Shown here: positions 1-4,939 of the stretch, in pieces
Numbering within the stretch: the first letter of the stretch is position 1
Layout of the letters: each line of letters begins with the position of its first letter
Virus record (IMG/VR): IMGVR_UViG_3300048433_000130
Location: 1 to 26,860 of that record
DNA from: a virus
DNA length: 26,860 bases
Strand: one strand, 5' to 3'
Program-made: the position numbers and the translations under genes
The notes under the pieces: model-generated
Seen by the model: the letters and a program-made list of their open reading frames with translations, nothing else
Told to the model about the DNA's origin: nothing
The model's database searches: none

Positions 1-311
1 TTAATACCAGTAGAGCTATTTGTAATGGATATGTAAAACTGTGTGAAGAAATATTTGGACAGCATAAAATCTATGATACCAAGCAAGAAGATTTAGTAAA
101 AGATTGGGTTGGTAAAGGTTTATCGCTGGATGCTGCAATGATATCTATGAGAAGAACTATACAATGGAGGAGAGAGAATAGAAGAGATTGTCCAGGTACT
201 ATGTATTTCTTTAAGGATGTATTCTTTAGAAAGGATAAGGCTTATAACAAGCAGCTATCAGTACAGGATATGGTCAAGAGGCTTAGTAATAAAATGAAGA
301 TGCCTAGGTAA
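1..311 (+). CDS. C-terminal part of a probable phage replication-module protein (partial)
   Basis: An open frame enters from the left edge and stops with TAA at 309-311, giving about 102 residues with no start in view. The visible part is basic and helical. It has a segment of the form W-V-G-K-G followed by a run of helix, an arginine-rich stretch, and then P-G-T-M-Y-F-F-K-D-V-F-F. A tryptophan/glycine helix followed by a Pro-x-x-x-Tyr-Phe motif and basic residues is reminiscent of the C-terminal ends of helix-turn-helix phage replication-initiation proteins. That is a resemblance from memory, not a firm assignment. Its position just upstream of the late gene block fits the end of an early or replication module. 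The reading frame is well supported; the function is weak. Confidence 0.6.
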   Translation, partial: NTSRAICNGYVKLCEEIFGQHKIYDTKQEDLVKDWVGKGLSLDAAMISMRRTIQWRRENRRDCPGTMYFFKDVFFRKDKAYNKQLSVQDMVKRLSNKMKMPR

Positions 312-318
312 CCTTATA

Positions 319-335
319 GTTTACAAAACGTAAAC
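319..335. promoter_or_regulatory. Perfect dyad GTTTAC-N5-GTAAAC
   Basis: Just after the stop at 311 lies a perfect 6-bp inverted repeat with a 5-base centre (GTTTAC, AAAAC, GTAAAC). The same core, TTTAC-N5-GTAAA, recurs at 7620-7634 in the other large intergenic gap, also shortly after a stop codon. It could be an operator or a small RNA stem. No T-run follows, so a simple terminator is unlikely. The function is inferred only from recurrence and placement. Confidence 0.35.
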
Positions 336-415
336 GTTCCTATATGATTTATAATAATGCAAAAATAATAAATTGATACAGGCTCTAGAATATACGACTA
401 GGATTGTGGCAAAAT

Positions 416-446
416 TTGACACCTTCGGCCCCCCTACGTCTAGTAT
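416..446 (+). promoter_or_regulatory. Candidate sigma70-type promoter before the late genes
   Basis: A perfect -35 hexamer TTGACA sits at 416-421. A plausible -10 is TAGTAT at 441-446 (4 of 6 consensus bases) at 19-bp spacing, inside a TATATATAT stretch. Transcription would start near the G-run at 453-458. The next gene starts at 511 behind the site GAGG, giving a leader of about 58 bases. A 10-bp near repeat, CTAGAATATA at 385-394 and CTAGTATATA at 440-449, lies exactly 55 bp apart and could mark a second promoter or a binding site. A host-type promoter would suit a phage without its own RNA polymerase, but that gene could lie outside the window. Confidence 0.45.
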
Positions 447-458
447 ATATATGGGGGG
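429..458. promoter_or_regulatory. C6/G6 inverted repeat spanning the candidate promoter
   Basis: CCCCCC at 429-434 can pair with GGGGGG at 453-458 across an 18-base AT-rich loop holding TACGTCTAG and TATATATAT. Six consecutive G-C pairs are conspicuous in such AT-rich DNA. The arms flank the presumed -10, so as DNA the element could form a cruciform or be a protein site. As RNA it would only exist in transcripts read through from upstream. No T-run follows it. Confidence 0.4.
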
Positions 459-510
459 TATCACACAATTTTATTGCAGAAAAAACATGAAATAAAAAGT
501 GAGGAAATAT

Positions 511-840
511 ATGTCTAAACCAACATCAAGCAACAAAGGATTTAAGTTTTATAAAGCTGCATCTATTCCAGAAGGATTAGAAGTAATTATAGAAACTTGG
601 CCTGGTGCTAATTACAATAAAGATACAGGAAGTTATGAACCAGTTCCTGGAAGATTAGATACTAAGATCTACAAGAAGGATGAAACAAAAGAATATAAAA
701 AAGGTGATCCTGTTTTATTCTTTAGTACATTCGAGAATAAGGATGAGGATGGTAAGTTAGATCCGGAAGATGCTCCTGTCAATCTAGCAGCTGAACAAGC
801 TGATCAAGAGGAAGAAATGGATGACCCAATCCCCTTCTAA
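511..840 (+). CDS. Small acidic protein with an SSB-like C-terminal tip
   Basis: The product is 109 residues from ATG 511. This start is preferred over GTG 499 because GAGG at 500-503 is correctly spaced before it. Residues 1-75 are mixed and probably beta-rich, with K-G-D-P-V-L-F-F-S-T-F near the centre. The last 35 residues are strongly acidic and end EEEMDDPIPF-stop. A flexible acidic tail ending D-D-x-I-P-F is the hallmark of bacterial single-stranded DNA-binding proteins, whose tip docks partner proteins; phage SSBs such as T7 gp2.5 also have acidic tails. No clear OB-fold signature is visible, and at 109 residues it would be short. A DNA-binding or SSB-mimic role is therefore an inference. 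It overlaps the next gene by 20 bases, so it is probably co-translated with the terminase genes. It could instead be an unrelated acidic structural protein. Confidence 0.75.
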   Translation: MSKPTSSNKGFKFYKAASIPEGLEVIIETWPGANYNKDTGSYEPVPGRLDTKIYKKDETKEYKKGDPVLFFSTFENKDEDGKLDPEDAPVNLAAEQADQEEEMDDPIPF

Positions 841-1324
841 AAAAAGGATAATAAAACCTCCCCTGGATCGTTTCGGTGGTGTCCGAGTGGTTCAGAGGAG
901 GATTAGAAAATCCGAAGTCATTGAGCATAACAAGGATAATGTTGCTCAAGAATTAATTGATATAGCTACTGCGAATATTGATGAGATAATGGATTGGGAT
1001 GCTGAAGGTAATGTCAGTATTAGAGATCCTAAAAATATTTCTAAGTCAGCAATTAAGGCTATAAAAAAAATAAAAGTAACACCGACAAAGATGGGGCCAC
1101 AGTTAGAAGTAGAGCTACATGATAAGGTTGGAGTGCTGCGTGTCCTGGCGAAAGCATCTGGATTATTAGAGCAAGAACAGGATGCAGATAGACCGAGTGT
1201 CGTACAAATTAACATGAGTGGACCAGAAGAACCTAAAATAGTTGAGGCAGAAGATGATGAGATTAATAACGCACAAGGAAGTAGAGAAGATCCAAGTAGC
1301 GATGTTAAAGAAACAACTGAGTGA
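821..1324 (+). CDS. terS: Terminase small subunit
   Basis: A 167-residue protein starting at ATG 821, 6 bases after AGAGGAAG (807-814), inside the end of the previous gene. The small terminase subunit recognises phage DNA and regulates the packaging motor. Residues about 40-115 match the C-terminal part of Terminase_2-type small subunits: a helix with A-x-x-x-I-D-E-I, a beta hairpin, then H-D-K-V-G-V-L-R-V-L-A-K-A-S-G-L-L, the usual dK-x-x-A-L-x-x-L-a-k-x-x-G-l signature. The usual N-terminal helix-turn-helix is not obvious. The first 35 residues are instead basic and Pro/Arg-rich, and the tail is acidic. Its place two genes before the large subunit supports the call. A tRNA-Ser-like 16-base segment lies inside the gene at 878-893. 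Confidence 0.75.
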   Translation: MTQSPSKKRIIKPPLDRFGGVRVVQRRIRKSEVIEHNKDNVAQELIDIATANIDEIMDWDAEGNVSIRDPKNISKSAIKAIKKIKVTPTKMGPQLEVELHDKVGVLRVLAKASGLLEQEQDADRPSVVQINMSGPEEPKIVEAEDDEINNAQGSREDPSSDVKETTE

Positions 1325-1445
1325 TCGTGAATGCGCCAGGTTATGTGGTCGTTCTTTAAAAGATTATAAAGATGTAGTGTTTAAAAAAAAGAAAGAAGAG
1401 AATACTAAAATACATATGATGGTAGGAAGGATCACAAGTGAGTAA
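1302..1445 (+). CDS. Small basic protein between the terminase genes
   Basis: A 47-residue frame from ATG 1302, overlapping the end of terS by 23 bases and the start of terL by 8 bases. A longer frame from 1242 exists, but it would overlap terS by 83 bases. The protein begins M-L-K-K-Q-L-S-D-R-E-C-A-R-L-C-G-R-S and continues very Lys-rich. The first 25 residues could form a small helix-turn-helix, the element that seems missing from the terS product; this is speculative. The ribosome site is weak (GAAG upstream), so coupling to terS translation is likely. I do not recognise the family. Confidence 0.5.
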   Translation: MLKKQLSDRECARLCGRSLKDYKDVVFKKKKEENTKIHMMVGRITSE

Positions 1446-2952
1446 TGCAATAGCAAATTTAAATCTAGACTTTAGTACATCCCCTACTGTTTGGAAATTT
1501 TTACAAGATAAAAGTTTTGTACGAGGATTAATGGGGCCAGTAGGTTCCGGCAAATCGTATGCGTGTGCAGCAGAGATTATGATCAAAGCTGTTTCTCAAG
1601 TACAAAGTCCTCGTGATGGAATTAAGTATTCTAGGTTTGTTGTAGTTCGTAATTCTTATCCAGAGTTGAGGACAACTACTATTAAAACATGGCAAGAATT
1701 ATTTCCAGAGAACATTTGGGGTGCATTTAGATGGTCACCACCATTAACGCATCACATAAAATTACCAGCAAGAGATAATGCTCCAGGCATTGATTGTGAA
1801 GTTATTTTTTTAGCATTAGATCAGCCTAAAGACGTTAGAAAATTATTATCAATGGAATTGACAGGAGCCTGGGTGAATGAGGCTAGAGAGCTGCCTAAAG
1901 CTGTTATAGATGGCTTAACACACCGAGTAGGAAGATACCCTACTAAAGCTGATGGTGGATCTACTAATAGATTTATTATTATGGATACGAACCCAATGGA
2001 TGATGATCATTGGTGGTTTAACTTAGCAGAAAAAGAAAAGATGAAAGGTAAATATGCCTGGAAGTTTTATAAGCAGCCAGGAGCTGTTGAAGAGGCTATC
2101 GTAAAAGAATTACCAGAAAATCCAGAGGCTAATGGTTTTGTCTTTAGTGCTGGTAAATGGTGGTTACAAAATCCTACAGCAGAAAATCAAAAAAACTTAA
2201 CTGATGGATATTACGAACAAACATTACTTGGTAAAAATTTAGATTGGATAAGATGTTATGCCCAGGGCAAATATACTTACGTTCAAGAAGGTAAGCCTGT
2301 TATGGGTGAGTATGATGATACACTAATGACAGAAGAGTTTATTGAACCAGATATTCAATACCCTATCCAGGTAGGTGTTGACTTTGGTTTAACTCCAGCA
2401 GCTATCTTCGGACAGAAACTTCCTAATGGCCAATGGGTAATACTTCATGAGCTTGTAACGTTTGATATGGGCCTGGAGAGATTTGGTTATATGTTAAAAG
2501 GTGAATTAGAAACAAGGTTCCCTAAGTTTGATGTATTAGTATGGGGTGATCCGGCTGGACAAAAGAGAGATGAGATCTTTGAAGTTACAGCATTTGATCA
2601 TTTACGAACCATTGGATTAGTTGCTAGACCAACTGCTACGAATGACTTTAGAGTTAGACGTGAGGCTGGTGCAGCTCCTATGAATAGATTGATACAAGGT
2701 AAGCCTGGATTATTAGTTGATAAAAGATGTAAGAGATTACGAAAAGCCTTGAGTGGTGGTTATCATTTTAAACGAGTACAAATATCTGGAGGTGAAAGAT
2801 ATAAAGATCAGCCAAATAAGAACGAGCATTCTCACGTTGGAGATGCTTTCATGTATTTATTATTAGGTGGTGGTGAACATAAAAGATTAACCAGGGGTGG
2901 CAATAGAAACTTTACACCAGCTGTAGCAAGTGCAGACTTTGATATTTTTTAA
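1438..2952 (+). CDS. terL: Terminase large subunit (packaging ATPase-nuclease)
   Basis: A 504-residue packaging motor that pumps DNA through the portal and cuts concatemers. Translation starts at GTG 1438, 7 bases after GGAAGG (1425-1430). The N-terminal ATPase has a Walker A motif GPVGSGKS at residues 33-40. A Walker B-like GAWVNEARE at 143-151 carries the catalytic Glu148, and a coupling-type segment I-M-D-T-N-P follows at about 180. The C-terminal RNase H-like nuclease has three acidic positions in the expected order: Asp315 (V-G-V-D-F-G), Asp371 (W-G-D-P-A-G) and Asp469 (H-V-G-D-A-F). Length and motif order are complete, so the gene looks intact. Here it heads the structural block, unlike T7, where it lies near the right genome end. 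Confidence 0.96.
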   Translation: MSNAIANLNLDFSTSPTVWKFLQDKSFVRGLMGPVGSGKSYACAAEIMIKAVSQVQSPRDGIKYSRFVVVRNSYPELRTTTIKTWQELFPENIWGAFRWSPPLTHHIKLPARDNAPGIDCEVIFLALDQPKDVRKLLSMELTGAWVNEARELPKAVIDGLTHRVGRYPTKADGGSTNRFIIMDTNPMDDDHWWFNLAEKEKMKGKYAWKFYKQPGAVEEAIVKELPENPEANGFVFSAGKWWLQNPTAENQKNLTDGYYEQTLLGKNLDWIRCYAQGKYTYVQEGKPVMGEYDDTLMTEEFIEPDIQYPIQVGVDFGLTPAAIFGQKLPNGQWVILHELVTFDMGLERFGYMLKGELETRFPKFDVLVWGDPAGQKRDEIFEVTAFDHLRTIGLVARPTATNDFRVRREAGAAPMNRLIQGKPGLLVDKRCKRLRKALSGGYHFKRVQISGGERYKDQPNKNEHSHVGDAFMYLLLGGGEHKRLTRGGNRNFTPAVASADFDIF

Positions 2953-3146
2953 TGAAAAAAAAATATTTAATCAAAGTATGGAAACTTGGGCAAATAGAAT
3001 TGCTAGAAGAAAAAATAATAGAAGTAGAAAATGATAATTGGAAAGGTTTAGTTCTTCATCAGCCAGGTACAAGAGCTACAGCAGAAGAGATAGATGAAAC
3101 TACAAACATTAGAACAGATATTCAAAGTCCAGGGAACGAAGGTTAG
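2952..3146 (+). CDS. Hypothetical 64-residue protein
   Basis: A short gene starting on the last base of the terL stop (TAATG). No Shine-Dalgarno site is visible, so it probably depends on re-initiation by ribosomes finishing terL. The product starts with Lys residues, has an amphipathic first half (V-W-K-L-G-Q-I-E-L-L-E-E-K) and an acidic, Thr-rich end. It overlaps the next gene by 53 bases, which is unusually long here. I do not recognise the family. Confidence 0.6.
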   Translation: MKKKYLIKVWKLGQIELLEEKIIEVENDNWKGLVLHQPGTRATAEEIDETTNIRTDIQSPGNEG

Positions 3147-3582
3147 TGTAATACCATTTAGGTCCTACTTGTTTAATATTATGGATCTTAATGAGTTTGA
3201 TAAACTAAATTTATCACAGCCTAATTACACAGACTACATGGATGCAGCTGCTGAACAAGGTTATGGATACTGTGTTATTGATGATGGTAAGCCTATGCTT
3301 TGTTTTGGAGTAGTTCCTTATTGGCCTGGAGTTGCAGAATTATGGTTGATCCCTGATAAAAATAAAATTTCAGAACATAAAATTAAATTTCATAAAGGTG
3401 CATTACAGTTCATGAAGTTAGTTGCTGATGATTTAAAATTAAAAAGATTACAAGTAACTGTAAGTTCTGTAAATGTTTCTGCTCTCAAATGGATAAAAAG
3501 CATATATTTTGAGGAAGAAGGAATTTTAAAACACTATGGTGTTGATGGTTCCGATTATAAAATGTTTGCGAGGTACTTTTAA
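3094..3582 (+). CDS. GNAT-type protein, T7 gp13-like
   Basis: A 162-residue protein. ATG 3094 is preferred because AGAAGAGA precedes it and because the I-P-F-R segment at about residues 20-23, a typical first strand of this fold, would be lost from ATG 3181. The central part (G-Y-G-Y-C-V-I-D-D-G-K-P-M, then G-V-A-E-L-W-L-I-P, then F-M-K-L-V, L-Q-V-T-V and A-L-K-W-I-K) follows the strand/helix order of acetyltransferase-fold proteins. These include the family of T7 gp13, a small internal virion protein. The canonical acetyl-CoA P-loop (R/Q-x-x-G-x-G/A) is not evident, so it may be a structural relative rather than an active enzyme. It lies among genes of the virion block, which fits a virion or assembly role. 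Confidence 0.65.
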   Translation: MKLQTLEQIFKVQGTKVSVIPFRSYLFNIMDLNEFDKLNLSQPNYTDYMDAAAEQGYGYCVIDDGKPMLCFGVVPYWPGVAELWLIPDKNKISEHKIKFHKGALQFMKLVADDLKLKRLQVTVSSVNVSALKWIKSIYFEEEGILKHYGVDGSDYKMFARYF

Positions 3583-3586
3583 AACT

Positions 3587-3856
3587 ATGGGATCATTATT
3601 CAAAATGCCAAAATATGAGCCACCGGCTGCTATTGATACAGCTAACAAAGCTATTGAAGAAAGAGAAAAGAGAGCAGAGGCTGGAGAAAAAAATGAAAGA
3701 AGAAAACTTGCATCAAGAGCTAGAGCTAGACGTAAAGGTGGTAGATTACTATTTTCTGATGAAAATAATGTTCCAGCTTTAGGAGTAACAAACAACATGT
3801 CACCTTCAGACAGCATTAATCGTAATCCAATGGACACACAAACGAGGTACACATAA
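3587..3856 (+). CDS. Small basic virion-type protein with Arg/Gly C-terminal motif
   Basis: The product is 89 residues from ATG 3587 (MGSLFKMPKYEPP). A longer frame from 3536 overlaps the previous gene with no better ribosome site. The middle is a charged helix rich in Glu, Lys and Arg. It ends in R-A-R-A-R-R-K-G-G-R-L-L-F-S followed by a small, polar tail. The arrangement of a helix followed by a basic R-x-R-x-x-G-G-x-x-L-L motif recalls small T7-type virion and tail-assembly proteins such as gp6.7 and gp7.3. That link is from memory and tentative. It shares this basic style with the next gene, which it overlaps by one base (TAATG). Confidence 0.65.
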   Translation: MGSLFKMPKYEPPAAIDTANKAIEEREKRAEAGEKNERRKLASRARARRKGGRLLFSDENNVPALGVTNNMSPSDSINRNPMDTQTRYT

Positions 3857-4137
3857 TGGGAGGATCACCAGTAAAAGTAATTAAAAAAACTATCACAAGA
3901 GCATTTGGTGGAGGTGGAGATGATACACCAGCTGCATCAGCAACATCTAAAATACAAGATAGAAGAGAAGAAGTTATTAAAGAAACATTACCTAAAGGTA
4001 AAAAATTAGTTGGAAGAAGAATTAGAAGATCAAGAAGAAATAGATCTCAATTAGCTGGAGATTTTACACAGACAGCAGCATTAGGCACAGGAGTTAGAAA
4101 TCCAACTGGTACAGGAAAGACTAAACTAGGAGCATAG
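3856..4137 (+). CDS. Small basic protein, T7 gp7.3-like in style
   Basis: A 93-residue protein opening M-G-G-S-P-V-K-V-I-K-K-T-I-T-R-A-F and followed by a Gly/Asp linker. A strongly basic segment (G-K-K-L-V-G-R-R-I-R-R-S-R-R-N-R) and a Gly/Thr-rich end complete it. This layout (amphipathic basic N-terminus, Ala/Pro linker, Arg-rich motif, small-residue tail) resembles T7 gp7.3, a virion protein involved in tail assembly and DNA ejection. Sequence identity is low-complexity, so the match is weak. The start overlaps the previous stop as TAATG. Confidence 0.65.
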   Translation: MGGSPVKVIKKTITRAFGGGGDDTPAASATSKIQDRREEVIKETLPKGKKLVGRRIRRSRRNRSQLAGDFTQTAALGTGVRNPTGTGKTKLGA

Positions 4138-4254
4138 ATGGATAGAGGAATACCAGAGTACAAAAGAAATCCTAGATTTATAGATTTAAAAAAATCTTGT
4201 GAGTGTCAAAAAGATTGTGAGTGTCAAAAAGAAAGAAAGAAGGAGGATGAATAA
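4138..4254 (+). CDS. 38-residue CxC-repeat miniprotein
   Basis: The ATG follows the previous stop directly and the TAA overlaps the next ATG by one base, so the frame fits exactly between its neighbours. The product starts MDRGIPEYKRNPRFIDLKK and then reads S-C-E-C-Q-K-D-C-E-C-Q-K-E before a charged end. Four cysteines in the pattern C-x-C-x4-C-x-C come from a perfect 18-bp tandem repeat. Paired CxC motifs often bind zinc or another metal, but no known family is recognised. It is unusual in being cysteine-rich among Lys-rich neighbours. Its short length keeps some doubt about expression, but the snug fit supports it. Confidence 0.6.
   Translation: MDRGIPEYKRNPRFIDLKKSCECQKDCECQKERKKEDE
4197..4232 (+). 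repeat. Perfect tandem 18-bp repeat encoding the CxC motif
   Basis: Two identical adjacent copies of TTGTGAGTGTCAAAAAGA lie at 4197-4214 and 4215-4232. The unit is six codons long, so copy-number change would keep the reading frame and add or remove one C-E-C-Q-K-D module of the miniprotein. Confidence 0.9.
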
Positions 4255-4445
4255 TGGCTAGTGAATACCACACAACAAAGGATGGAAAAAAAGCTAAGAA
4301 AGGTTTGTACTATAATATTAATAAGAAAAAAAAATCTAAAGCTGGATCGAATTCTAAATCTAAATCGACAATAAGCGATGAGGCTTATGCGAATATGAAG
4401 GCTGGGTTTCCAAAAAGAAAACGTAAGAAAGGATTAGTTGCATAA
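4254..4445 (+). CDS. Small Lys-rich protein of a recurrent phage family
   Basis: A 63-residue, very basic protein with a strong ribosome site, AAGGAGG at 4240-4246, 7 bases before the ATG, while the start also overlaps the previous stop. Recognisable parts are Y-H-T-T-K-D-G-K-K-A-K-K-G-L-Y-Y-N-I-N-K, then a Ser/Lys linker, then A-Y-A-N-M-K-A-G-F-P-K. As I remember, small proteins with this layout recur beside terminase and portal genes in aquatic podoviruses, without a known function. Its charge suggests it binds nucleic acid or packaged DNA. The strong ribosome site suggests more product than its neighbours. Confidence 0.75.
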   Translation: MASEYHTTKDGKKAKKGLYYNINKKKKSKAGSNSKSKSTISDEAYANMKAGFPKRKRKKGLVA

Positions 4446-4573
4446 TGTATAAAATGAAAATGAAAAAAAAACCTACTAATAAAAATAAAAATCTTGCAGC
4501 ACAGTATGGTGACAAGAAAAAAATTACTAGAGGTGATATCATAACTGCTGCAAAAAAAAACAAAAAGGCATAA
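4445..4573 (+). CDS. 42-residue Lys-rich protein
   Basis: A short frame starting on the last base of the previous stop (TAATG). The product starts M-Y-K-M-K-M-K-K-K-P, continues with an Asn/Lys run, and ends L-A-A-Q-Y-G-D-K-K-K-I-T-R-G-D-I-I-T-A-A-K-K-N-K-K-A in essence: a short conserved-looking core (I-T-R-G-D-I-I) between basic tails. I-T-R-G-D motifs with such Lys-rich flanks recur in small phage proteins near the portal gene, in my memory. No function is known. The chain of one-base overlaps on both sides of this cluster supports it as real. Confidence 0.6.
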   Translation: MYKMKMKKKPTNKNKNLAAQYGDKKKITRGDIITAAKKNKKA

Positions 4574-4574
4574 C

Positions 4575-4685
4575 ATGATTATATTCGGACATACTCCTAG
4601 AGAGTGGAAGAGAAGAGCTATGTTACATAAAACTTCTATTATTATAGCTGTTGTATCTTTTGCTTTAGGAGCTACGATTTTTTAA
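4575..4685 (+). CDS. 36-residue single-span membrane protein
   Basis: A tiny frame from ATG 4575 whose TAA overlaps the ATG of the next gene. Residues 1-19 are basic (P-R-E-W-K-R-R-A-M-L-H-K), and residues about 20-36 form one hydrophobic segment, I-I-I-A-V-V-S-F-A-L-G-A-T-I-F. It therefore looks like a small inner-membrane protein with a cytoplasmic N-terminus. It sits in the packaging block, far from the lysis genes. A holin-like role is possible but unsupported. Confidence 0.55.
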   Translation: MIIFGHTPREWKRRAMLHKTSIIIAVVSFALGATIF

Positions 4686-4939
4686 TGGTAGCAAAAAAAT
4701 TTCAAGATCCAAGTGGTGGTTTAAATGATGCTGGTAGAAAAAAGTTTGGTGTTAAAAGACCACAATCATCTGGTAAAGATGGAAGAAGAATTTCTTTCGC
4801 TGCTAGATTTTCAAAAGTACCTGGACCTTTAATGAAAGATGGAAAACCAACAAGATTAAAACTTGCATTAAAAAAATGGGGTTTTGCAAATAAACAAGCA
4901 GCTGCTAGTTTTGCTGCTAACAATAAGGCTAGTGCATAA
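4685..4939 (+). CDS. Small basic protein, DUF6321-like
   Basis: An 84-residue protein with a conserved-looking pattern. Residues about 8-22 read D-P-S-G-G-L-N-D-A-G-R-K-K-F-G, followed by R-R-I-S-F-A-A-R-F, then G-P-L-M-K-D-G-K-P-T-R-L-K-L-A-L-K-K-W. The combination of G-G-L-x-x-A-G-R-x-x-F near the start, S-F-x-A-R in the middle and K-D-G-K-P-T-R-x-x-L-A-L-x-x-W is one I associate with the uncharacterised family DUF6321 in T7-like phages. Its start is a TAATG overlap, and its own stop overlaps the portal start the same way. Confidence 0.75.
   Translation: MVAKKFQDPSGGLNDAGRKKFGVKRPQSSGKDGRRISFAARFSKVPGPLMKDGKPTRLKLALKKWGFANKQAAASFAANNKASA

Noticed and set aside
312-510. An additional small gene in the left intergenic gap
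   Set aside because: No frame with a plausible start, ribosome site and protein-like composition was seen. The region is better explained by regulatory elements.
878-950. A complete serine tRNA gene
   Set aside because: Only the D-arm region matches. The anticodon stem is poor and there is no T-arm or acceptor closure.
3526-3852. A 108-codon frame on the - strand
   Set aside because: It mirrors the Lys/Arg/Glu-rich small + strand genes. Its Leu/Ser/Phe composition is what the complement of such codons gives, and it has no ribosome site in context.
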